Under the pieces are notes generated by a model. The model made no database searches. It saw nothing but the letters and a program-made list of their open reading frames with translations, and was not told the DNA's origin. This document shows positions 22,761 through 30,553 of a stretch of DNA of 32,401 nt, piece after piece (the stretch's first letter is position 1; each line of letters starts with the position of its first letter). This DNA is from Thermoplasmata archaeon (lineage in GTDB: Archaea; Thermoplasmatota; Thermoplasmata; Lutacidiplasmatales; UBA184), in NCBI GenBank assembly GCA_030037815.1, contig JASHPZ010000045.1, positions 1 to 32,401 on the forward strand. Reading direction: 5' to 3'. Made by a program: the position numbers and the translations under genes.

Positions 22761-23539
22761 GCGAATCGCCCCGTGATGAACTGCTCGGTGAGGGGGTCCT
22801 TCGGCCGCTCCAGGACGTCGGCCGTCGGTCCGACCTCGATCAAGCGACCCGAGTGAAGGAACGCGACGCGGTCGGAGACGCGCGCCGCCTGACTGACGTT
22901 GTGCGTGACCAACACCAGCACGATGTCCTGCTTGAGGCGTTCCATCGTCGACTCCACCCGCTGGGTCGCGGCCGGGTCGAGGGCCGAGGTCGGTTCGTCG
23001 AGCAGGAGGACCCGCGGATTCACCGCCAGCGCCCGCGCGATACAGAGGCGCTGCTGCTGTCCGCCGGACAGCGACAGCGCGGACCGGTCGAGGTCCTGCT
23101 TGACCTCGTCCCATAAACCGGCTCGGACGAGCGCCTCGGTGACCGCCCGATCGACGACCTCCTCGGGCTCGTGAATGAGGCGCAGGCCGAACGCCGCGTT
23201 CTCGAAGATCGACATCGGGAAGACCGTCGGGCGCTGGAACACCATACCGATCCGACGGCGGACGAGCACCGGATTCACGCCCGGGCCGTAGATGTTCTGC
23301 CCCACGTAGTCGACATGCCCCTCCACCCGGAGTCCGGGGGTGAGCTCCACCATCCGATTCAGCGTCCGCACGAAGGTCGTCTTCCCGCATCCGGAAGGCC
23401 CGACGACCGCCGTGAGACTGCGCGGCGGAAAGTCGAGCGTGACCCCGTCCAGAATTTTCCGCTTCGCCGCGGTGACCGTCAGCCCCCGTACCGCCAGGAC
23501 CGGTCCGTTTGCCGATGGGGAGGATGCCTCGCCGCTCAT
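22757..23539 (-). CDS. pstB: Phosphate ABC transporter ATP-binding protein
   Basis: A 260-residue ABC ATPase energising phosphate import. Walker A GPSGCGKT (47-54) with the PstB-like TTFVRTLNRM after it, Q-loop at FQRPTVFPMSIFENAAFG, signature LSGGQQQR (157-164), Walker B LLLDEPTSALDP (178-189) and switch His in VTHN (213). The order pstS-pstC-pstA-pstB-phoU is the classical one. The ATG at 23539 overlaps the pstA stop by 4 bp. Confidence 0.95.
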   Translation of the reverse strand: MSGEASSPSANGPVLAVRGLTVTAAKRKILDGVTLDFPPRSLTAVVGPSGCGKTTFVRTLNRMVELTPGLRVEGHVDYVGQNIYGPGVNPVLVRRRIGMVFQRPTVFPMSIFENAAFGLRLIHEPEEVVDRAVTEALVRAGLWDEVKQDLDRSALSLSGGQQQRLCIARALAVNPRVLLLDEPTSALDPAATQRVESTMERLKQDIVLVLVTHNVSQAARVSDRVAFLHSGRLIEVGPTADVLERPKDPLTEQFITGRFA

Positions 23540-24438
23540 GCGTAGAGCCCCTCGAGCCGCTTGCGGTACCGGCTCGAGATCAACCGGACCACGATGTTAA
23601 GGGCGATGACCACGACCATGATGAGGAACGCCGCCTGGAACGCAAGCACCTGCAGGCCGGACGATTGCGACTGCGCGAAGTTCTCCCAGATCAGCTGCGT
23701 TAGGAACGTGACCGGCGAATAGACGGTCTGCGGGACGAGGACGCCGGGTTGTGTCGTGAGCACGATCGGCGCCGTCTCGCCGACCCCGATGGCCATCGCG
23801 AGGAACACCCCGGTCAGGATCTGCGGGAACGCGATCGGCGTGCCGACCTTCAGGATGTATTGGCTCGGTTTCGCACCGGAGCCGAGCGCGGCCTCCCGAA
23901 TGTGGCGTGGCACGCTCGTGAACGCGAGGTCTGCGGTCCGGAACACGTACGGGGTCATGAAGAACGAGAGGGTGAACACGCCCGCGATGTAGGAGAGCCC
24001 CCAGCCGAAGTAGAGCACGAACGTGAAGTAGCCAAAGTACCCGATGATGATGGACGGCGTCCCCACGAGGAGGTTCGCCGACATCCGAACCCAGCCGGCG
24101 ACGCGGTCCGACAGGAATTCGGCGGTTGCGATCCCTCCGAATAGCCCGAATAGAACGGCGAGCAGCGTCGCGAGGAGCATCACTTCGAACGTTCCGATGA
24201 TCGGCACGCCGAGCGCGTCGGTCCGGTACGGGCTCGTGCTCGTGAGCACCGTCCAGCTCAAGGTGGGAAGGGCGCGGGCCGACACGTAGTAGACGAGCGA
24301 GAGAATCGGGAGGATCGCGACCAGGAAGAGGAGCGGAAGGAGCCAGCCGATGACCCGGTCGAACCCGAGCCTCCATCGGGTGCGCGCCGAGCCGTCAAAC
24401 CGGATGTTGTCGACGCTCGGCACGGACGCGTTCTCCAT
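23536..24438 (-). CDS. pstA: Phosphate ABC transporter permease PstA
   Basis: A 300-residue membrane permease with about six helices. The EAA loop for contact with PstB reads REAALGSGAKPSQYILKVG (about 187-205). GETAPIVLT near 228 is typical of PstA. It pairs with PstC to form the phosphate channel. GAGGT 4-5 bp before the ATG is a ribosome site; the gene starts 7 bp after pstC. Confidence 0.92.
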   Translation of the reverse strand: MENASVPSVDNIRFDGSARTRWRLGFDRVIGWLLPLLFLVAILPILSLVYYVSARALPTLSWTVLTSTSPYRTDALGVPIIGTFEVMLLATLLAVLFGLFGGIATAEFLSDRVAGWVRMSANLLVGTPSIIIGYFGYFTFVLYFGWGLSYIAGVFTLSFFMTPYVFRTADLAFTSVPRHIREAALGSGAKPSQYILKVGTPIAFPQILTGVFLAMAIGVGETAPIVLTTQPGVLVPQTVYSPVTFLTQLIWENFAQSQSSGLQVLAFQAAFLIMVVVIALNIVVRLISSRYRKRLEGLYA

Positions 24439-24445
24439 CGCGACC

Positions 24446-25435
24446 TCAGAGCCCCTGGACCTGTTCCGTGTAGAGCGACGCGATCAGCCGGCGGCCCAGC
24501 ACGTTCACCACGAGCGAGATCCCGAGCAGCACGAGCGCCATCTCCGCCAGCGCGGCGAGGATCTGAGGGCTCCCCGTGCCGCCGATTGCCGAGTCGAGGA
24601 GCTCGAACATCTGGGCGGCTACGGTGTTGCCCGTGTCGTAGACGTTCTTCGGGAGATTGGTCGCCGCCCCCAGGACCATCGCGACGGCCACGGTCTCGCC
24701 GAACGCGCGGCCGAATCCCAGAAACGCCGCGCTGAAGATGCCGCGGCGTCCGTAGGGGATTGCGACGCGCCGTACGACCTCCCACCGCGTCGCCCCGAGT
24801 GCGAGGCCGCTCTCCCACAGGTCCCGCGGCACCGACCGCAGGGCGTCGCGGATGAGGAGGGTGGTGATCGGGAGCGCCATCAGCGTGAGGATAAAGATCG
24901 AGATCAGCACGCCGAGCCCGTCCGTTCGGGTCGGCGGACCAAAACCCGGGATGAACGCGACGTGCATGACGAGCCAAGGCTCGAGCACGGACCCGAAGAC
25001 CGGAGCGACGATGACGAACGCCCAGATCCCGTAGACTACGCTCGGAATCCCCGCGAGCAGGTCGACGAACGGGTCGAGAATCCGGGTGAGGTACCCCGGG
25101 AGGTACGTCGCGGAAGCGACTGCGATTCCGATTCCGATGAGCATCGAGAATACGAGCGCCGGGACCGCGGTGAGGAACGAGCCGATCAAGAACACCATGA
25201 TTCCCCACTGGTCCGTCGGCGGATCCCAGTGGAATCCGAAGAACCCCCAGCCGAAGTTGGTGAACGAGGTCGCCCCGACCAACGCCACGAGAATCCCAAT
25301 CAGAATGGCCGCGGGCGCGAGAGCGGGCAGCGCGGCGACCCACCGGAGCCAGCGCATGGAGGCGGTGGACCGGGCGGAGGCGGGGGCAGGAAGGGGTTGC
25401 CGGTCGGTGGTAGGAGCCGCGACCGGCGTCGTCAC
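24446..25435 (-). CDS. pstC: Phosphate ABC transporter permease PstC
   Basis: The partner permease, about six helices, with the EAA loop LALGATRWEVVRRVAIPYG and GRAFGETVAVAM typical of PstC. The start is uncertain. The frame is open to 25597, which would overlap pstS. GTG at 25435 gives 329 residues with a Pro/Ala-rich, probably disordered, N-terminus; ATG at 25357 gives 303 residues beginning MRWLRWV right at the first helix. Neither has a clear ribosome site. The GTG leaves 29 bp after the pstS stop. Confidence 0.85.
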   Translation of the reverse strand: MTTPVAAPTTDRQPLPAPASARSTASMRWLRWVAALPALAPAAILIGILVALVGATSFTNFGWGFFGFHWDPPTDQWGIMVFLIGSFLTAVPALVFSMLIGIGIAVASATYLPGYLTRILDPFVDLLAGIPSVVYGIWAFVIVAPVFGSVLEPWLVMHVAFIPGFGPPTRTDGLGVLISIFILTLMALPITTLLIRDALRSVPRDLWESGLALGATRWEVVRRVAIPYGRRGIFSAAFLGFGRAFGETVAVAMVLGAATNLPKNVYDTGNTVAAQMFELLDSAIGGTGSPQILAALAEMALVLLGISLVVNVLGRRLIASLYTEQVQGL

Positions 25436-25464
25436 GAGGTGGTTCCCCGTCGGTCCCTTCCTTC

Positions 25465-26742
25465 CTAGGCCTGGACCGAGGCCAGCTCCTGCATGTCGTA
25501 CCCGATGACCTGGGGGGTCAGCGGGATGAAGTTCACCAGGTCCAAGTACGACGAGGGCACGCCGCTCGACGCGAAGTTGCCGTACGAGATCGCCCACTCC
25601 AGGAACTGGACCGTCGCGTGGAGGGCCGACGACGTCACGGTGTTCCCGGTGGGAGCGGTCTTGATCAGCGTGTACTCGAGGTTGACGATCGGGTAGGGCG
25701 TCGTCCCGACCGTCGGGACCGTCCCGCCCTCACCGAGGGTCAGGTTGATCGCACCGCGGGGGCTGCCGCCGAGGATCAGGCTGACCGCCAGCTGGTACTG
25801 GGAGTACTGGAGGTGCGTCAATCCGAGGTTCGCGTCCGCCGAGATGTTCGACTGCGACGGAAGGATGTAGTCCGCCGCGTGGGCCGGGTACGAGCCGTTC
25901 TGTAGCGTGTTGTTGTCGCCCACCGCCGCGTAGGTCAGGCCCGTGGCCGTCGACTCGTAGCTGATCCCGACGTAGCCGATCGAGTTCGTCTGCTTCTGGA
26001 GCGCCGCGACGACCCCGGAGTTCCCGGTAGCACCCGTCCACGGCGAGCCGGAGAGCGCGCTCGTCGAGTAGCCGTACGTCCAGCCCGACCACGACATGTA
26101 ACAGAGCGACGTGAACAGGAACGTGTCACCGCTCGAGTCCGACCGCTTGATGGGGTAGATCGTCTGGCTCGACAGCGCGTTCAACTCCGACTGCACGTTG
26201 GCCGGTTGCGCCTGAAGGATCAGGGGGTTGTTCCAGGACGTGATCGCGCCGCCGTAGATCATCGCAAGGATCGAGCCGTTCAGGTTGAGGTGTTGGGAGA
26301 CGCCCGGGAGGTTGTAGTAGATCAACTGCGCGGAGATCGCGACCGGGAGGTTGATCAGGTTGGTCTGGCTCGCGTTCGCGAGGTACCCGTCGCTCGCCCC
26401 GATGTTAACGAGGCCCGTCTGCGCGTAGCTCTGACCCGTTCCGCTGCCCGTCGACGCGGGGCTCAGGACCACGTTGGGGTTGTAGGCCGTGTAGTTCGGT
26501 CCCCACGACTTCATCAGGGGGTAGAGCAAGCTCGAGCCCGTCTCCGTCAGCTGGATCTGGTTCGAGCTCGAGGTCGTCTTGTTCAGGCTCGTGCCCAGAA
26601 CGTATCCGGCCCCGATCCCGACCAAGAGGAGCACGATCGCGATCGCGACCGCCACCCCCATGCCCATCTGCCCGGACCGCTTTCGGGTCGGACTCGAAAG
26701 CTGGTCACTCGTCGTTGTTCCGCTGGGGTTCTGTCCGCTCAT
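25465..26742 (-). CDS. pstS: Phosphate ABC transporter substrate-binding protein, membrane anchored
   Basis: A 425-residue phosphate-binding protein. After a polar basic N-terminus (TRKRSGQ) one hydrophobic segment (about 26-50) acts as an uncleaved anchor or signal peptide. The binding domain has LTETGSSLLYPL (65-76), a Ser/Gly-rich ASTGSGTGQS loop, the RSDSSGDT phosphate motif, and NSIGYVGISYES. It heads the pst operon and delivers phosphate to PstCA. Its anchor does not match the archaeal pilin consensus as well as that of the second PstS-like protein at 12254-13684, so the two proteins probably sit differently on the cell. The ATG at 26742 has a leader of about 80 nt if the TATAAAT at 26856-26850 is the promoter. 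Confidence 0.92.
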   Translation of the reverse strand: MSGQNPSGTTTSDQLSSPTRKRSGQMGMGVAVAIAIVLLLVGIGAGYVLGTSLNKTTSSSNQIQLTETGSSLLYPLMKSWGPNYTAYNPNVVLSPASTGSGTGQSYAQTGLVNIGASDGYLANASQTNLINLPVAISAQLIYYNLPGVSQHLNLNGSILAMIYGGAITSWNNPLILQAQPANVQSELNALSSQTIYPIKRSDSSGDTFLFTSLCYMSWSGWTYGYSTSALSGSPWTGATGNSGVVAALQKQTNSIGYVGISYESTATGLTYAAVGDNNTLQNGSYPAHAADYILPSQSNISADANLGLTHLQYSQYQLAVSLILGGSPRGAINLTLGEGGTVPTVGTTPYPIVNLEYTLIKTAPTGNTVTSSALHATVQFLEWAISYGNFASSGVPSSYLDLVNFIPLTPQVIGYDMQELASVQA

Positions 26743-26786
26743 GCTGGTTCACCGATTGCTTTCCGACGACGGCGGGTTCCCGGCGA

Positions 26787-26804
26787 CCGCGGCCGAAGCC
26801 GCGG
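26787..26804 (-). promoter_or_regulatory. Hairpin with TTCG loop in the pstS leader
   Basis: On the minus strand CCGCGGC-TTCG-GCCGCGG is a perfect 7-bp stem with a UUCG tetraloop, 45-62 nt before the pstS start. UUCG loops are very stable in RNA, so this may shape or protect the pstS leader. Confidence 0.4.
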
Positions 26805-26849
26805 CGCTCCCGGAGGCATCCGTCATCGCGGGTCGGACCGAAAGTTCGG

Positions 26850-26891
26850 ATTTATAGACGCTCGATTTAGACTATATAGTATAGCATAGTC
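26850..26891 (-). promoter_or_regulatory. pstS promoter with TATA element and candidate Pho operator
   Basis: ATTTATA on the plus strand (26850-26856; TATAAAT on the coding strand) is the best TATA box of the window. Eleven bp further upstream begins TAGACTATAT (26868-26877), shared with the AbrB-PhoU promoter. GACTAT (26870-26875) and ATAGTC (26886-26891) are inverted repeats, and ACTATATAGT (26871-26880) is a perfect palindrome. The rest of the 231-bp gap to truA holds the leader hairpin and a CTATAC box (26946-26951) for truA. Confidence 0.55.
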
Positions 26892-26973
26892 GACTGTATG
26901 CGACGCGTTCGCACCGAAGTTCGCCCCCTCCGGCCACCGAGAAACCTATACCGCGCGCCTCGGTCGCTCCGGC

Positions 26974-27804
26974 GTGCCGCGTTGGCTCGTGCGGTTCGGC
27001 TACGACGGCGCCGCGTGGGACGGCTGGGCCCGACAGCCGGGACACACCACCGTCGAGGGGGAGCTCCGGGCGGGGCTCCTCCGCCACCATATCGCGCGCG
27101 GTCCCGACGTCGGACGCCTCGAGGTGGCCAGCCGCACGGACCGCGGCGTGAGCGCCCGAGGGAACGCCCTGGCGCTCGACTCGGAACTGGGTGCGGTCCC
27201 CCTCCTGCGGGCGCTCAACGGCATCTCGCCCCGGATGTTCTTCACCGCAAGCCGGGAGATCGACGACGGATACCGGGTGCGCGCGGCCGTTCGTCGTCAC
27301 TATCGATACTTCGACAGCCCCGGGTCGGGTTCGGCCGCGGCGCGAGCCGCGGCGGCCCGCCTGTTCCGGGGGACGGTCGACGTCCGGTCGTTCGGCCGCG
27401 GGCTCCCGACCGATCGCTGTACCTATCGGGCGGTCGACTCCGTGACCGTGCGCGAGAGCGCGCGGGGACTCCGGATCGACGTCTTCGCCCGTTCGTACGT
27501 GTGGGGGATGGTCCGGAAGATCGTCGGCGCGATCCACGAGGTGGACGCCGGGCGGCTCCCGCTCGACGAACTCCGCCGCGCGCTTGCCGGAGAACTCCGG
27601 CTCACGCTCCCGATGGCCGCGCCCGAACCGCTGGTCCTGTGGGAGGTCGAGTATCGCGAACCGTGGACCCATCGGTGGGCCGGACCCAATCGCCACCAGC
27701 TCCGGTGGTGGTCGGACGAACGACTCTCGCTGGACCGACGGCGACGGGTGCTCGAGGGCCTGACCCCGGGCCCGGGCCGACCGGGCAGCTCCGCGCTGCG
27801 CTAG
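26974..27804 (+). CDS. truA: tRNA pseudouridine synthase A
   Basis: A 276-residue TruA-family enzyme making pseudouridine in the tRNA anticodon arm (positions 38-40). The catalytic Asp is in SRTDRGVSARGN (Asp about 56), preceded by the RFGYDGAAWDGWARQP opening. HYRYFD near 108 and FARSYVWGMVRKIVGAI near 171-187 are the other family segments. The GTG at 26974 lies 23-28 bp after CTATAC, as in a leaderless gene. It overlaps the convergent HPS/RraA gene by 4 bp at the stop codons. Confidence 0.93.
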   Translation: MPRWLVRFGYDGAAWDGWARQPGHTTVEGELRAGLLRHHIARGPDVGRLEVASRTDRGVSARGNALALDSELGAVPLLRALNGISPRMFFTASREIDDGYRVRAAVRRHYRYFDSPGSGSAAARAAAARLFRGTVDVRSFGRGLPTDRCTYRAVDSVTVRESARGLRIDVFARSYVWGMVRKIVGAIHEVDAGRLPLDELRRALAGELRLTLPMAAPEPLVLWEVEYREPWTHRWAGPNRHQLRWWSDERLSLDRRRRVLEGLTPGPGRPGSSALR

Positions 27805-29105
27805 CCGACGCGTTCCCAGCGCTCGAGCTTCTGAACCGCGGCCAGGGTCGATCCCCGCTGGATCTCCTCGCGGACGCGGTTCTCGTGCTCGAGCACGTCG
27901 AGCGCCCGATTTGCGATCTCCTGGGCCCGCTCGCGGGGCACGACCACGAGGCCGCTCAGGTCGCCGACGATCCAGTCGCCCGGCCGCACCCGCTGGCCCC
28001 CCACCACGACCTCGACCCCGATCTCGCCGTGGCCCTTCGGCTCACCGGCGTTCGAACTGACGGAGCGGCTGAACGACGGGAGCCCTAGCTCGAGGATGGC
28101 ATCCAGGTCCCGAATCGCGCCGTCGATGACGACGCCCGACAGCTTTCGGCCGTGGGCCGACCAGCTCGCGAGCTCCCCCCAGACGGCCGTCGTGCCGGAC
28201 CCGGAGTCGATCACGATCACGTCGCCGGGCCCGGCCCGGTCGATCGCCTCCACCGGCTTCGCCCAGTCGCCGTCCCGGGTGACGACGGTGACCGCCGGCC
28301 CGACCATGCGGGTGGACCGGTCCGGCAGATGCGGCACGAGGCCGTGCATCGCCCCCTGGCGCTGCATCGCGTCGGTGACGTTCGGGCTCGAGACCTTCAG
28401 GAACGCCGCCCGGATCTCCTCGCCCGAGTAGCGGCGGAACAGTTCGGTCGCGACCTCGGTGCGCGAGTCGATCGCGTGCCGGATCGCGCGGGTCGCCTCG
28501 ACCATGTGCGGGCTCTTCGTGATCGCCCCCCCAACGATCAGGATCTGCGCGCCCGCGCGCACCGCCCCGGCGACCGTCTCGGAGTTGAGGCCTCCGGCGA
28601 CCGCGACCGGCACGGGGCACTCCTTCGCGAGCGTCGCGAGGAGGTCGAACGGCGTTTTGCCGGCCATCTGCATGTCGATCCCGACGTGCCAACAGACCGC
28701 GGCAGCGCCGAGCCGCGCGGCGGTGCGGGCCCGCGCGACCGGGTCGGCGACGCCGAGGAGGTCGACCATCACCTCGGCGCCGTAGAGCTCCCCTCCGCGG
28801 ACCGCGTCCGCGATCGTGTCGTCGTCCGCCGCGCCGAGCACCGTCACGACGTCGGCACCGGCCTTCGCGGCGATCTCGACCTCGAAGGCGCCCGTGTCCA
28901 TCACCTTCATGTCGGCGACGATCCGCTGCGCCGGGAACGCCTTCTTGAGCTCCCGCACGGCGTCGAGCCCCTCGCTCTTCAGGAGCGGTGTGCCGGCCTC
29001 GACCCACTCCGCGCCCCCCTCGACGGCCTCGCGCGCCGCGGTGAGCGCGCGCGAGAGGTTCTCGAAGTCGAGCGCGACCTGCAGCACGGGCTTCTCGAGC
29101 CGCAT
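27801..29105 (-). CDS. Bifunctional 3-hexulose-6-phosphate synthase / RraA-like protein
   Basis: A 434-residue two-domain protein. Residues 1-212 are a TIM-barrel hexulose-6-phosphate synthase of the OMP decarboxylase suprafamily, with the DxKxxD motif ADMKVMD (Asp65, Lys67, Asp70). In archaea lacking the oxidative pentose phosphate route this enzyme, run in reverse, supplies ribulose-5-phosphate and releases formaldehyde. Residues about 230-410 are RraA-like (VIDSGSGTTAVWGELAS; VIDGAIRDLDAI with Arg332-Asp333), a family including RNase E regulators and aldolases. The fusion is known from other archaea. No 6-phospho-3-hexuloisomerase gene is in the window. ATG 29105 lies 25-31 bp after TTAATA (plus-strand 29130-29136); the longer frame to 29693 overlaps the methyltransferase. 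Confidence 0.9.
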   Translation of the reverse strand: MRLEKPVLQVALDFENLSRALTAAREAVEGGAEWVEAGTPLLKSEGLDAVRELKKAFPAQRIVADMKVMDTGAFEVEIAAKAGADVVTVLGAADDDTIADAVRGGELYGAEVMVDLLGVADPVARARTAARLGAAAVCWHVGIDMQMAGKTPFDLLATLAKECPVPVAVAGGLNSETVAGAVRAGAQILIVGGAITKSPHMVEATRAIRHAIDSRTEVATELFRRYSGEEIRAAFLKVSSPNVTDAMQRQGAMHGLVPHLPDRSTRMVGPAVTVVTRDGDWAKPVEAIDRAGPGDVIVIDSGSGTTAVWGELASWSAHGRKLSGVVIDGAIRDLDAILELGLPSFSRSVSSNAGEPKGHGEIGVEVVVGGQRVRPGDWIVGDLSGLVVVPRERAQEIANRALDVLEHENRVREEIQRGSTLAAVQKLERWERVG

Positions 29106-29159
29106 CGCCGATGGAAGGGAGCGTCCGCGTATTAACGGTCCCGCTGCTCGCCGCCGCCG

Positions 29160-29975
29160 GTGACGGCGGCGCGGGCCGGCGCGGTGCGGCTCTTGCGGGG
29201 CGACGCGCGCGACCTGCGCGCGCTTCCGCCCGCGTCGGTCCACCTCGTCGTCACGTCGCCGCCGTACCCGATGATCCCGCAGTGGGACGCGGTGTTCCGG
29301 GCCTGGGGGGCGCCGGACTACGACGCGATGCATCGTGAGCTCGACCGCGCCTGGGCCGAGTGCGCGCGCCTCCTCGTGCCGGGCGGGATCCTCGCGGTGG
29401 TGATCGGCGACGCGCTTCGGCGCGTGGACGGAGAGTTCCGTCTGTGGCCGAACCACGCGTCCGTCCTTGCCGGAGCCGGGGCGGCGGGGCTGCGCCCGCT
29501 CCCGTACGTCCTCTGGAAGAAACCGACCAACAAGCCGAATGCGTTCCTCGGCTCGGGGTTCCTCCCCCCGAACGCCTACGTGACGCTCGACTGCGAGTTC
29601 GTCCTCCTGTTCCGGAACGGTCTCCTGCGCCGGTTCCCGCCCCACGACGTCGCTCGGACCGAGAGCCGGTTCGGCCGCGCGGAGCGGGACCACTGGTTCA
29701 GCCAGGTGTGGGACGACGTCCGCGGCGCCCCGCAGCGGGGAGCCGGCGGGCGCACCGGCGCCTTCCCGCCCGAGATCCCGGACCGGCTCGTGCGCATGTT
29801 CTCCGTCCGCGGCGACACGGTCCTCGACCCGTTCGCCGGGACCGGTACGACGGTCTGGGCCGCGGCGGCCCGGGGCCGCGACGCGGTCGGGGTCGAGTGG
29901 GACGGGGAACGGTACGAAGAGCTCGTGCGGAGCGCGCGCGCCCGCGGGCCGTTTACGGAACTGGAGCCGGGGTAG
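29160..29975 (+). CDS. DNA methyltransferase, N4-cytosine (TSPPY) type
   Basis: A 271-residue SAM-dependent methyltransferase with the permuted beta-class order: catalytic motif IV TSPPYP at 32-37 first, SAM-binding motif I DPFAGTGTT at 223-231 near the C-terminus. SPPY points to N4-cytosine methylation. KKPTNKPNAFLGSGFLPPNAY near 120-140 and HWFSQVWDD near 178 are likely target-recognition parts. No restriction endonuclease gene is adjacent, so it looks like an orphan enzyme. The start is GTG at 29160, 54 bp from the divergent HPS gene. Its last 23 bp overlap the convergent unknown gene. Confidence 0.87.
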   Translation: MTAARAGAVRLLRGDARDLRALPPASVHLVVTSPPYPMIPQWDAVFRAWGAPDYDAMHRELDRAWAECARLLVPGGILAVVIGDALRRVDGEFRLWPNHASVLAGAGAAGLRPLPYVLWKKPTNKPNAFLGSGFLPPNAYVTLDCEFVLLFRNGLLRRFPPHDVARTESRFGRAERDHWFSQVWDDVRGAPQRGAGGRTGAFPPEIPDRLVRMFSVRGDTVLDPFAGTGTTVWAAAARGRDAVGVEWDGERYEELVRSARARGPFTELEPG

Positions 29976-30504
29976 CCGGCGCGACCGGTGCGGCGGCCGG
30001 TGCGGGGGGTGCCGGCGGCTCGGGCGGAGGGGGCGGCGCGGCCCGGTGCGCGATCTCCTCGTCGACGGCGTGGCGCAGGTAGCGCAGCGCCGAGTCGTTC
30101 AACCGGTCGAGGTGGAGCAGGAGGTAGTGCAGGTACAACCGCTCGGGCCGACTTGACGGTCCGGACGCGCGCGACACGCCGGAGCCCGGACGGTGCCGGT
30201 CGAGCGTCTCGGCGTGGTGCTCCCGTTCCGGTCCGTGGAACTCCCGGCCCCCGGCTCCGACCAGGGGCGGGTACAGGTGACCCACCGGGTCGTAGGCGTC
30301 CGGCTGGTCGAGCGCCGGAGCGGACGGCGGTCGGGCGGGGGTCGGCGCCGGGCGGTCGGCGCGGCCCCGCCAGTACGGATGCGCGGGGCGGTCCGGGTCT
30401 TGGAGCTCGTGAACCGGGCGGCCGGCGACGTCCTCGACGATCGTCTTCAGGCTCCAGCTGGCGCGGCGTCGCGCCGGGCCGTCGGGCGTGGCCTCTTCGC
30501 CCAC
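29953..30504 (-). CDS. Unrecognised protein with Pro/Ala-rich C-terminus
   Basis: A 183-residue protein that I do not recognise. Residues 1-45 are charged with one possible ordered segment (WSLKTIVEDVAGRPVHEL); the middle is Pro/Asp/Arg-rich; residues about 130-160 form an amphipathic helical stretch (ERLYLHYLLLHLDRLNDSALRYLRHAV is helical throughout when read in pieces); the last 25 residues are Pro/Ala repeats. GTG at 30504 is chosen because TTTATA (30534-30529) lies 25-30 bp upstream, as in the leaderless genes here. It lies 49 bp downstream of the VirB4-like gene on the same strand. It overlaps the methyltransferase end by 23 bp. Confidence 0.5.
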   Translation of the reverse strand: MGEEATPDGPARRRASWSLKTIVEDVAGRPVHELQDPDRPAHPYWRGRADRPAPTPARPPSAPALDQPDAYDPVGHLYPPLVGAGGREFHGPEREHHAETLDRHRPGSGVSRASGPSSRPERLYLHYLLLHLDRLNDSALRYLRHAVDEEIAHRAAPPPPPEPPAPPAPAAAPVAPATPAPVP

Positions 30505-30553
30505 GTCTCGGCCGGGCCGCGGACGCCCTATAAACCTCGCCTTCGAATGGAAC

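Noticed and set aside
25465-26742. pstS as a second pilin-type binding protein
   Set aside because: The segment before its hydrophobic helix (RKRSGQMGMGV) fits the class III cleavage pattern poorly; a simple anchor is the safer call.
27801-29693. Extended start of the HPS/RraA gene at 29693
   Set aside because: It overlaps most of the methyltransferase; the HPS barrel begins at 29105.
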